The notes under the pieces were generated by a model. The model was not told the origin of the DNA, searched no databases, and was given only the letters and a program-made list of their open reading frames with translations. A program made the translations under genes and the position numbers. This document shows positions 11,901 through 23,046 of a stretch of 64,000 bases of DNA, piece after piece. How positions within the stretch are numbered: position 1 is the first letter of the stretch; the number at the start of each line of letters is the position of its first letter. The DNA comes from Hyalella azteca (taxonomy: Eukaryota; Arthropoda; Malacostraca; Amphipoda; Hyalellidae), in assembly GCF_000764305.2 (NCBI RefSeq), contig NW_025932756.1:124001-188000 (forward strand), read 5' to 3'.

Positions 11901-14900
11901 TAAATTACGCCGCTGCTGCGTACATGTGCGCCGTGTAGCCACATTTGTTGGGAAGCCACAGACGACATTACGGAACCATCATCTACTACATCTGTTTATG
12001 ATGTTTTTTTAATGCCTCCAATTACTGTGAAACCCGCCGAATGCGAAGTGCTTGTGTTTCCCTATGTTCAAAGCTTCAAATCAGTTGACATTCATCAACA
12101 ATTAGTGAAGTGTGTGATGAAAAAATTGAGTGATTACTAAATGAAGCGGAAATGAGTTTGGGACTTTTGAGATGGCCGCGCAAACATTCATGATGAGGAA
12201 CAGAGGAAGAGACCCTGTGCATTTAGTGATGATCTGATTAAAAAAAAAGAGGACTGAAAAGTGAAAAATAACAGACGGTTCAGGATTTCATCTTTAGTTG
12301 AAAAGTTTCCTGCTGTTTCAAGAAGTATTCTTAACGAAATTACCTATAATCAGGTGGCAAGCTTCTTTGACGATGGCATACAAAAGCTGGTCCCAATATA
12401 TGATAAATGCGTCAATATTAATGTTAATAATGTATAAAGTAGATCAAAGTATAGCCTTTTAAGTGACTTAACTATTTTTTTAAATATATTTTTATGCCGA
12501 AGTGCTACTTACTTTAAAAACATGTCTCGTAAAAATGGGACACACAACACGATGCCATGGCACTTTAATAACTGGCCTTGCGTAAGTGATGTCTCTCGTC
12601 AACGACGTCCGAGTTAGCTCGATCCTGCACATATAAACGATTTGATACCAGTTAGAAGTATATTGTATTGGGTTTACAGGACACCTAAGAAATACAATAG
12701 TTGTAAAATTTTACTAAAATGTTTTTGTCAACTGTGTGAATAAGATCCGTCGTTCCTGCATGTTGTTGGGCGGCGGCGACGACGGTCTTTTTTCCGGAAA
12801 AATTCCGTGATTTAGTTTTTTTAGTTGCGTTGGCCGGCTAAAATTAATGATAGGAATACTTCCAAGTTGAATTTTAAAAACTACAAAAAATTGAATTTTT
12901 ATGCCGGAACCTACAAATATATTAGTATATATTGAGTTATAGGCCATTTTTGGCCTTTTTTGTTGCCTGACTTGGCCGGTTTTTACGCGATCTGGCAACA
13001 ATGTGACCAGTACCTACTCAATCAAAACCTTGCTTCACAAAATCTTGATCACGTATTTAAGTGTAAAGAGTCAAAATTTATTAATTGTTCCATAATTTAA
13101 TGATTAAGTTCGTTCATTTGTGCAGTAGAATTTGCTTCTTCAAACGAAGTCTTCAATCGAAGTTGTAGCCCCCGAGCTCGCCACGCGGGGCGCCGTATCG
13201 GTGCGTTCTGCCAACGTTCTCGATTAATGGACTGTATATACGGGCACATCTGCGCAACGTTGCGTGGGAATAAATGATTTTCAAAGTTATACACTTATAC
13301 TATGTCTTCGGCGTGGGTGAAGAAGGAAATGCTTGTGAAGAACATTTGAGGGCAGCGAGAACTCCGGCCTCCTGCCAACAATCTCCGCGTGACCTCGTAC
13401 AAAGCACTCGTGGTGTCGCCAGAACTTTGGGTTTATGTTTTATATTTGGTCGAGCCTGATCGTCAAATCCTGAATATCTAATTTATTACTGATACTTTCG
13501 TCGATTTGGTTAATATTGAACAATTTAAAGGTGTAAAAGGCACATGCAATGTGTAAATTTATCTCGCTTTTCTGTATGGGTCGCAATAGCACAATCCAAC
13601 TTCATAGCTGCCACCAGCAACTGATTTATAGTCTAATATATCGAGATGATATAGTAGTAACTATGAAGAGAACAGCGAGCGCAATGTTACACTTCTAACT
13701 TTACATTGCTTTTAAATTTCAGTAAGTTTTTTAAAAACATAAGAATAAGTTTCTGCTTTTATAAATTATGCCTCCCTTTTACAAATTATATTAATTCTTT
13801 TTTTCCTGGGAGAATATTTTCACCATGTTTTCATAAGTAGCGGAATTATGTACCGGAAATCTAACAACTAGCGCTATTTATTCATCATTCTGTTCATGGG
13901 AGACGTGATCATTCTATTCCATAAGTTTAATAAGAAATTGAAATCCCCAAGCGCACCTTCAAGTTGTTTATTTAATATTCCTTATTCAATAATAACATTT
14001 TTATTTTTTCACCATAATATCATCACTCTACTACAATTATTTCAATTTCGTAGCGATCCAACAATTTCTACATTTCTAGTCGATTGGAAATGCTGTGAGC
14101 GCTCTTTGTACTCGAGTTTTTCTTTGCAAATAAATTATGCCGCGCTATCGTGGGCTTTTTTATTCGTGGCTCTATGCCAAGAAGGCTCTCATTCTGAGAA
14201 ACCCTTAGCAGATGGCGAGGAGAATAACTGTAGATCTTTTGCTGTTCATCTCGTAATGAGTTGGATCCCTGCCACCGCTTTGACGTCAACCGCAGTAGCT
14301 CCTACCCAGTGAAAATTTACAGACGCGGCAGCTTCTGATTTGGATTACCAGAAGCTGGGGCGACTCTAAATTTTGTTAGGGTATGGACACGCCGACACGC
14401 CAGTTGCCGAGATGTGTTTGTTGGCCATCGGGTACGTATCAATTTAGATGAAGTGCAGTACAAATGAAAATTATTTCAAAATCACTTAAATTTTGTTTAT
14501 AACGTAACTAAAATATGCTAGACTTCAAAAAATCAATCAACAATGCGTGTCACATGTTAAACAGAAGCAAATAAGAACTCATTATTATTAAACAAAGATG
14601 AACTCAAAGTTATCAATAGAATGAGATGTGTTATCTCAGAGGACAAGGAGGAGCTAAGAAATCCCTCAGACTTAATTGTAGTGATTATTCATTAAAAATA
14701 TTGCACATTTTGTGAAATCAGACGGAAAGTAAAGACTATAATGAAGGAAAACGTTCGCATATTTATAGAAGTAATTTAAACTTCATCTCAGTATAAATGA
14801 ATTAACATAAGATGTTCCAAAATCAATAATAATTATTTATAATGCAAATAAAACATACTTTAAATGAAAAAAATCAATCAATAATATTTTCCAAGTACTA

Positions 14901-15340
14901 TTCAGATAAAATGAAAACTTCTCAGATAATAACGGGGCTCTAAAAGATTTCTCAGATTTTGCAGGATATTGAAATTTGCACGAAATTAGTTGCAAGCGAA
15001 AATTTTCCATGGTTGAACTAGTATATAGTATATATAGTTCAACAATGCGAATTTCAATTCTATATGAATTTTAGCAGTCTTTCTTTCAGTCAATCAAACC
15101 AAAAACTTTCCGCTGTTAAAAATTGTATATGGCGTTCGCCCACAAAGTAGTGGTAGTAGAATGGTTTGTTAGCGCTTTAGCTATCATGCTATATGTTGCA
15201 CCTGAAATTAAAAATTAACGTCGCCACCAATTTAAGGTGCCAGGTACGGTCTCAATTATTGAAAAACTCTCAGATTATTCATCAGTCACCCACAAGAGAC
15301 GGGAGGGCTCAAGTGTCCAGCCCGCTGAAGCTGGCTCGGA
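8943..15340. other. No gene recognised
   Basis: AT-rich, with stops in all frames. Small items seen: a short triplicate of GGCTGAAACAAAATG near 9600-9650, degenerate duplications within 14480-14960 (shared AAAAAATCAATCAA and CTCAGA blocks), and a hairpin at 15008-15047. A GC-richer stretch at 13140-13440 shows no recognisable coding potential. Confidence 0.4.
15008..15047. repeat. Inverted-repeat hairpin, CATGGTTGAA family
   Basis: CATGGTTGAACTA is followed by a TATATA-rich centre and TATAGTTCAACAATG, giving imperfect arms of about 17 bp. Similar hairpins with CATGGTTGAA at the outer end lie at 18516, 19738 and 40510. Confidence 0.65.
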
Positions 15341-15847
15341 ATAATATGCGTTTAAAAATTACTTTTTAAAGACAACACTTCTGAACAATCTAGTGTCTTG
15401 GATGTTACACATGTACAATGAATTTCTAATTTTATTTTCAAATATTAAAAAAAATTATTTTTCAAAATTTTTTTATGATATCAAAATTTTGTAAATTTTC
15501 AAAATTATTTATTCTGTCAATTGATTCATGCATTGTCTCTGACTTTGCAATCGTGCAAAATTTCAGATCAATTGGACATTTCAAATTGTGTCATATATGG
15601 ATTATAAGATTTGTAGCAGACGAAATTATTTTTTTATTTTTTTATTAATGAAAAAAATTTTTTTTTTGTTTATAAAATTATTTATTCTGTCAATTGAATC
15701 ATGCAATGTCTCCAACTTCACGCAAGTGTGCCAAATTTCAGATCGATTGGACAGGTAGAAGTGTGTTAAATATCGATTATAAGATTTGTAGCAGACAGAC
15801 AGACAGACAAACAAACAAGAAGTGAAGTTAAAGAAAAGTCTTGTAAG
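15341..15847. repeat. Roughly 500-bp dispersed repeat, copy 1
   Basis: Starts at AATAATATGCGTTTAAAAAT and ends at AAGTTAAAGAAAAGTCTTGT after a GACA microsatellite. It contains two related halves, each with TTATTCTGTCAATTGA, ATTTCAGATC(A/G)ATTGGACA and GATTATAAGATTTGTAGCAG. Two further copies lie at 16945 and 17463 in the same orientation. The microsatellite 3' end resembles the tails of some non-LTR elements, but no reverse-transcriptase sequence is present. Confidence 0.85.
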
Positions 15848-16944
15848 AAAGTTACTGAGCTTATTACTACAATCTTAAACTGAACACAAACGATTTCTTC
15901 TAGTTAACGCGATCAAACGAGAGGAGATTTAAATATATTATACCCTAGAATAAATAAAAAATTACTGGGCATATTACTATAGTCTTCAACTGAACACACG
16001 CAATTTCTGCTTGTGAACACTATCAAACGATAGAGACTTAAATATATTCTACCTTAGAATATAAAAAAGTTACTGAGCTTATTACTATAATCTTAAACTG
16101 ATCATAAGCGATATTTTCTAGTTAATGCGATCACACGATAGGAGACTTAAATATATTATTCCCTTGAATAAATTAAAAATTACCGGGCATATTATTATAT
16201 TCTTTAACTGAACACAAGCAATTTCTGCTTGTGAACATGATCAAACGATAGGAGACTTAAATATATGCTACCTTACAATATAAAAATGTTACTGAGCTTA
16301 TTACTATAATCTTAAACTGAAAACAAGCGATATTTTCTAGTTAACGCGATCAAACGATAGGAGACTTAAATATATTATATACCCTAGAATAAATAAAAAA
16401 TTACTGGGCATATTACTATAGTCTTCAACTGAACACAAGCAATTTCTGCTTATGAACACGATCAAACGATAGGAGACTCATATATATTGTATTTTAGAAT
16501 CTAAGAAAAAGTTACTGAGCTTATTACTATAATCTTTAACTGAACACAAGCGATATCTTCTAGTTAACGCGATCAATCGATAGCTGACTTAAATATAATA
16601 TACCCTGGAACAACTTAAAAGTTACTGGGCACATTACTAAAGTCTTGAACTGAACACAAGCAATTTCTGCTTGTGAACACGATCAAAAGATAGGAGACTT
16701 AAATATATTATACCTTATAATTTAGAAAAGTTACTGGGCTTATTACTATAATATTTAACTGAACACAAGCGATACCTTCTACTTAACGCGATCAAACGAT
16801 AGGAGACTTAATTATATTATACCCTAGAATTAATAAAAAATTACCGGGCATATTACTATAGTCTTGAACTAAACACAAGCAATTTCTGCTTTTGAAAACG
16901 ATCAAACGATAGCAGACTTGAATATAATATTCCTTAGAATATAA
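15848..16944. repeat. Dimeric satellite, about 5 copies of a 219-bp unit
   Basis: Two related monomers of about 110 bp alternate. One carries GTTACTGAGCTTATTACTA with a TTTTCTAGTTAACGCGATCA end; the other carries TTACTGGGCATATTACTA with TTTCTGCTTGTGAACACGATC. Starts of the first monomer at about 15851, 16069, 16288, 16511 and 16730 give a period of 218-223 bp. This is a small higher-order array, bounded on both sides by copies of the 500-bp repeat. Confidence 0.9.
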
Positions 16945-17462
16945 AATAATATGCGTTGAAAGTTACTCTTTAAAGACAACACTTCTGAACAATCCAATGT
17001 CTTGGATGTTACACATGTACAATGAATTTCTAATTTTATTTTCAAACATTGAAAAAAAAAAATTATTTTTCAAAATTTTTTTATGATATCAAAATTTTGG
17101 AAATTTTCAAAATTATTTATTCTGTCAATTGATTCATGCATTGGCTCTGACTTTATGCAGTTGTGCAAAATTTCAGGTCAATTGGACAGGTCAAATTGTG
17201 TCATATATGGATTATAAGATTCGTAGCAGAGGAAATTATTTTTTTTAATAATAAAAAAAAATCTTAATTTATAAAATTATTTATTCTGTAAATTGATTCA
17301 TGCATTGTCTCCAACTTTACGCAAGTGTGCAAAATTTCAGATCGATTGGACAGGTAGAAGTGTGTTAAATATCGATTATAAGATTTGTAGCAGACAGACA
17401 GACAGACAGACAGATAGACAGACAAACAAACAAGAAGTGAAGTTAAAGAGAAGTTTTGTAAT
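16945..17462. repeat. Roughly 500-bp dispersed repeat, copy 2
   Basis: Same order of segments as copy 1, beginning AATAATATGCGTTGAAAGTT and ending after a longer run of CAGA repeats and AAGTTAAAGAGAAGTTTTGT. It directly follows the satellite, so copies 1 and 2 are direct repeats flanking it. Confidence 0.85.
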
Positions 17463-17952
17463 AATAATATGCGTTTAAAAATTACTTTTTAATGACAACA
17501 CTTCTGAACAATCCAGTATCTTGGATGTTACACATGTACAATGAACTTCTAATTTTATTTTCAAATATTAAAAAAAAATATTTTTAAGATATCAAAATTT
17601 TGTAAATTTTCAAAATTATGTATTCTGTCAATTGATTCATGCATTATCTCTGACTTTATGCAATTGCGCAAAATTTTAGATCAATTGGACAGGTCAAATT
17701 GTGTCTAGATCTGTGGCAGACGAAATTATTTTCATTTTTTTTATAATGACCAAAAAAATATTTTAATATATAAAATTATCTATTCTGTTAATTTATTCAT
17801 GCATTGTCTTCAACTTTACGCACGTGTGCCAAATTTCAGATCGATTGGAGAGGTAGAAGTGTGTTAAATATCGATTATAAGATTTGTAGCAGACAGACAG
17901 ACAGACAAACAAGCAAGAAATGAAGTTAAAGAGAAGTTTTGTAATAAAAAGG
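17463..17952. repeat. Roughly 500-bp dispersed repeat, copy 3
   Basis: Head-to-tail with copy 2, starting AATAATATGCGTTTAAAAAT and ending AGTTAAAGAGAAGTTTTGTA. It is slightly shorter: the tract between GTGTC and the second half is deleted. It confirms the unit boundaries deduced from copies 1 and 2. Confidence 0.85.
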
Positions 17953-18515
17953 AGCGTTAGTATCTCACTGAGACGAAGTGACTAAAACATTCGAACAAGC
18001 GGCTGCTTACATGGGACGTCGGCTGCCCGCATGAGAAGACAGAGAAAATAAATATAAGTTATCCTATGTATTTACCTACATAATAAGTTAACCCCACAAC
18101 TGTGACCCACAGTCAGACACCGCGAGCTCTATGGTGCGAAGGCGGCGGCGCTAAGGAACAACGCCCCAAGGAATGTGAGATACCATAGGATTTCTGAGGA
18201 GCACAGATACACGTCAGTAGTCCTCTCTGAAGAGACTTGCCTCCAGATGCAATGGACGAGTCCATTTGACCGATAAATAGTGATAGTTAGTACTGGTCTG
18301 TGATATAGTGGCTGCCACAACTGACTCCGAGTGAAAACACCTTTAGGTCCTCTTTTAACCCCATAAAAATGTTGACAGCATAACATCTAAAAACTATTGC
18401 TACCGCTGTCATTTCCCACCCACCTGGACCCAGCGGCCCATCACTAAAGAAAAAAAAAAACACTTTCCTAACGAGGAGACATTTTACCGCATTAATTATG
18501 ACAATATACCACAAC

Positions 18516-18541
18516 CATGGTTGAACCATGGTTCAACCATG
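18516..18541. repeat. Perfect 26-bp palindrome
   Basis: The 26 bases are identical to their reverse complement and consist of CATGGTTGAAC joined to GTTCAACCATG through CATG. It belongs to the same hairpin family as 15008, 19738 and 40510 and lies 59 bp before a SINE copy. Confidence 0.85.
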
Positions 18542-18599
18542 CTCCACAACTGCTGCAAATTTTCGGCTAATATATACTGTTTATTTATTTGCTCCCTTG

Positions 18600-18841
18600 G
18601 CAGGGTGGCCCAGTGGTTAAAGTTCAGAGTAGCAAGATTGGAGCAGAGAGGCGCGGGTTCGATCCCAGCTCTGTGCGCCAGTTTCTGGTCAGAATCGGCA
18701 AGGAGGCCGGGCGGTTAAGCAAAGCAGAATTGTAGCAGGGAGTTGCGCGTTCGAGACCGCAACAAGCTATGAATATTCTGCGATGATATGAATCGGCGAC
18801 AGGCCTACGGCCTAATAAACGCTGAAACCGATATATTATTA
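18600..18841 (+). mobile_element. tRNA-derived dimeric SINE, copy 1
   Basis: The 5' part has a polymerase III A box (TGGCCCAGTGG) and B box (GGTTCGATCCC) spaced as in a tRNA gene. A second, degenerate tRNA-like region follows, with GGCCGGGCGGTTAA and GCGTTCGAGACC. The body ends AATCGGCGACAGGCCTACGG, CCTAATAAACGC and a short TTA-rich tail. Four copies in this window are well aligned. It is not a functional tRNA: there is no proper anticodon arm or acceptor pairing, and it is multi-copy with a non-tRNA tail. Confidence 0.85.
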
Positions 18842-21279
18842 TTTGGATGCGGCTTGTGCCTGGTATCATTGTACGGGCCTTCCAAGTTGTGCACGATCGC
18901 AAAAAATTTTGAAACACTGCATTGTCTAGATAAAATAAATATTTTCCATTATAGATTTTCATATCTGTCAAATATACTTAAATCGTCATTAAATAAAAAC
19001 TGAAATCGGCAATAATAAAAACAACCAACATAACATAATATGCTTCAAAAAAATAAGTACGAACCAGTCATGTTTAAAAATGCAACACCCCGCTTATATT
19101 TATGAATCGAATGATCATGAATTTCTCTGAGATTCGTTCCCTTCAATAATATCAGATCTTATTGTTTTTTTTATTTGTTGACACGCAACATCTGATGGCT
19201 ATAAATAGTCATGAGCCATCAGTTCTTGTCAATTTATTGAAATGTGTGACTTTAGAGAAATTTTAGTCAAGCAGGACGTCTTTATTAAAATTTTGAGGGC
19301 TGATCAGTAACATGAGTTGAAGCAAACATATTAAGCGAAAGAACAGGGCTTCGCTGCACACTTGTACGCCAACTTTGGGCTTCTGATGGTTTATTTTTTA
19401 CATTGAGGGACCATTGCTCGCAGAAAATGTTTTTTGGGCAATCATTTGATATAAGTGAATCTTTGGTTTTTGGTTTTAAATACTACTACATAACTATATG
19501 GTAGGTACCTAATACCATATATATATTATGTACCTTTACATTTGATCGCGCCTCATCACTCATGCCTGAAATCTGATCTGCTTTTTCATGAAATATATCA
19601 TTACAACATAAACATTGTAATATCATTAACACAGATAACTCAATTATTAATAAACGATTTGGCGATACGGCGATTTGATCATTCATGCATATTTTTCATA
19701 TATATTAGATAGAGCGTACTTATATAACATAGACTACCATGGTTGAAATTGTAATGTTTTCAACCATGTAGACTACAACCGTTGTGTTGTTAGATTTTAT
19801 TTTGAATCTTGATTTCTCTTATTCCAGTTCAAAGCGCTACGATAAATCATCGGAAAAATGTGCAAAAGTATTCTGAATATATTGGATTACTGAATTCCAT
19901 AATACAATTGTGAAGAAATTCTCAAAATAAAAATGTATCCCCATTAATTGCTTCCATTTTCTACAAAAACGCTGACCGCGAAAATCAAAAATAAAAACAG
20001 CTGTCAAAATCTGAGTCTGACTATCATAACAGTCTGTGGAGCTCTGACTTGGAGGATCATCCTAATGTTACTGTTAGTAATGTAGGCGCAAATTACGTAG
20101 CAAGTTTAGTGTAATGCTCTTCCCCTTTGACAGAGATCATGCTGAAAGGTGCTTCTGACACCACAACCTTGGAACCAAGCAATAAATAATCTTCTGAAAT
20201 CTGAAGCCCGACTGAACGAGTCGCCAGTCGGCAGTCGCCACTATTGCACTGGTAATTGGTAAATTCACATAAAAGTTAATTGAATGGTAATGGAGGACAG
20301 ACAGCTCCCAGCTGAGTCTGAGGAAGACTGGAGGAGCAGAACACCAAATGCCACTGACACATGGCTGGATATCTTCAGAAGTTCAGATATTCACCCACTT
20401 TCTGCACCTGGGTGACGCCCCGGTGACCTGGCCCCTGGGCTTGAGAGTGGGCTTGTTGCTAGTCAATTAAAACAGAATACTAATAAATAATGGGAGTATA
20501 ATTCTTCTATTGCATCTTATTTCATGATTCATGTCAGCAATTCAGCCTCATTGCATCATAGCCATTGGCCAATGACCAATTGAATTGTCATGTTTTTAGC
20601 CTTTTAGGTTTCTAGGAAATTTCCACTTTCACATGGCAGCCAATCCATAAGCCATATAGGTTTGATTCATCAATTATAATATTTCTAATAATAATTGAGA
20701 TTAGTGAAATGTATAATCTGCTACTGTGCTACATATTAAGCCTGGGTTATTACAAAATGAAGAGAGAAATGAAAAAATTTATATATAGCATTTATATATT
20801 CAAATTATTATAAAATAGAAATGAATTTAAAACTAAATGTTACATATTTTTTATTTTTTACATAAATTTAATTACAGTTTAATTGTGATTTTTTACTAAT
20901 GAGCTCCAGTCTCAGACTCTAGTCTCTAAGCAGATGAGGCATTGAAAAAAATGGCAATGTTCATTGTCCAAATCCAATCGGGTATGGGCAGTGGAATACC
21001 ATATACATTTGGTGATTTCCCTATTGCGCTGCCACTGGCGCTTTCCCTCCAATTTCAGATGAGGAAGATTCCTGCTAAATTAATTACCTCATAAGGCTTG
21101 TTAGGCTCCCATCTGTCATTTGATTGATCTGACTCATGACTAAAGTGCACGATCAAGCTGCTGCCTGCTGGCTGTGGCTGCAAGTTTCCAAATGTATTGA
21201 GAATTTGGAGCCTTGAGGTTTTTTGCAATAACTAATAAGTAGAAAAATTTAGACCAGTCATGCATCAATTTATTCTAAA
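18842..21279. other. No gene recognised
   Basis: AT-rich sequence. A hairpin of the CATGGTTGAA family lies at 19738-19768, with arms of about 18 bp if the flanking TAGACTAC / GTAGACTA pairs are included. Nothing else is supported. Confidence 0.4.
19738..19768. repeat. Inverted-repeat hairpin, CATGGTTGAA family
   Basis: CATGGTTGAAA is separated by a short AT-rich loop from TTTTCAACCATG. Third member of the family described at 18516. Confidence 0.7.
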
Positions 21280-22192
21280 GACTCGTTCACACTAGGGGCA
21301 ACACACATGCGTCAAGCACCTCACCGCCCGTCTGTGAGGCATCTACATGAGCTTCTTGTGGTTGTGGGCAATGAAGCAATTGACGAGCAAGCAATTTCAT
21401 TGCCCTGCCTCATGCAACACAGGCAGGTGCCGCAGTCAGTAATCAGTAAATGGCTGTCTGTGGTCTAGCAAGGTTGTCTGTGTCTGCTGGTCCTTCACTA
21501 TGGCAACTAATGCCACACTTGTTCAGACTCAACTTGCTCTCTAGTAGAGAGGCTAATTGATCTTTGTAGGGACCATGAAAGCCTGTAGAGAGTCAAGTCA
21601 AAGGAGTATAAAAGTCGAAATGCAAAAGAACAAGCTCTGGCAAAAATAGTTGAAGTTTTATGAAACTTTCTTGTGCCAGTCACCATTGACAAGATTCACA
21701 AGAAAATTCATACGTTGCCTTTGCAATTCCATTGTGACATGAATTTCATTGCAAACTAATTCCATTGCATATGAATTTCATCTCAATTCCATCATCCTGC
21801 TATTGGGTGAGTGGCATTATTTTCTTTAGCAGACTATCAAACAAGTCCACTGGCAGTCTAGTATAATTTTGACAGTCTGATGCATTCACAACTGATGATT
21901 CTTTGAAAATGTAATTGTGTGAGCCCCCTCTCTTCTTTGGAACAATTTTTTTACCCAAATACGGTGACGCGTACATCTTTTCTTAACAGTAGTGCACCCG
22001 AGAACAATGGCTCAGAGCTCAAATTCAGATACATCCATCCTCATGGACGTATAAACTGGCAAGTAATCTTCGAAGCATGTGGTCTCAAGCTCCCATGTAC
22101 AAAAATAAGTGTGAACGGTTGTGGGCAGTGAGGCGCTGCAGCAAGCGCCTCACCGCCCATGTTGTTGCCCCTAGTGTAAACGGGCCTCAAGA
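21280..22192. mobile_element. Inverted-repeat DNA element, about 0.9 kb, no transposase
   Basis: The left end ACTCGTTCACACTAGGGGCA plus ACACACATG is mirrored at the right end, whose reverse complement reads GAGGCCCGTTTACACTAGGG plus GCAACAACATG. The core CACTAGGGGCAAC is identical. A near-perfect hairpin, GTGAGGCGCT to AGCGCCTCAC, lies at the right end (about 22128-22153). No transposase is visible, so it would be non-autonomous. I could not define a clean target-site duplication; the superfamily (Harbinger-like or hAT-like) is left open. Confidence 0.6.
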
Positions 22193-23046
22193 CTCTTACT
22201 CACTATATCTCATAAGTTGCTACTCAACAGCTGCTGTATGTAACTTGCCACTTGTCAATAAAAACAGTAGAATACAGACAGAATTATTCTTTGTAGGGTT
22301 TAATTGCCTCATATTAACTAAAAAGCATTTTTTCAAGATTTGCAACATTACTTACATGCAGTGGCAAGTGACCATTGTTGTAAATGAGTGACTTTTTGTT
22401 GACCTTCCCTATGAGTTGATGTTCAGCTGGCATTTATATATATACATCCATGGGATATTAAGTAGGAAAGTTCTCCCTCCCAGCTCCTCTCATAGTCTCA
22501 TTCCACCTCTAAGTACATTCATTTAACTCGGTGTTCCTGCCCTCACATGTAAAAGTATGTCCAAAAGTTTTCATCTGATATGGTTTTAGAGTGTATTTTC
22601 TTTCCAGCTATGATGTGCTGATTTGGCAAGTCATTATTGCTCATGGTGTAAGAAACATTAGTGACTTTTTCTGGCATTTTACTGAAGATATAATTGTAAA
22701 AATACTAACATTTGTTAGAAGAACTGTCTACCAAAATTTCTGCATTCTTTGTTAAAATATATATACGGGTACGGTACTTGAATAAAAGAACTGCTTAATG
22801 TTATTAATTTTTTTAGTATGATGGTACTTCATAAAATTTCACATGCTCCATGTGACTTTATTTATCTCTTTATTACAGATTTCTGATTGTGAATAGATTG
22901 AATGGAGTAAATAGAATAAATTCTATTTAGTGAATGGAACAATGGAGTAAATTCTATACATGTCAGTGATAGGGTTATATAAATTTATTGTGAGCACTTG
23001 CTGATTCAAGCTTGATTGATCTTTGCAACTCTGTATTTGGGAAAAA
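22193..23046. other. Upstream region of the separase gene; no clear promoter motif
   Basis: AT-rich. It contains a degenerate duplication around 22895-22965 (GGAGTAAAT(A/T)...TTCTAT). No convincing initiator, TATA box or 5' exon can be chosen. Confidence 0.4.

Noticed and set aside
18600..18675. Possible genuine tRNA gene (good A and B boxes)
   Set aside because: It is multi-copy with a shared non-tRNA 3' body and cannot form the acceptor stem; it is a SINE head.
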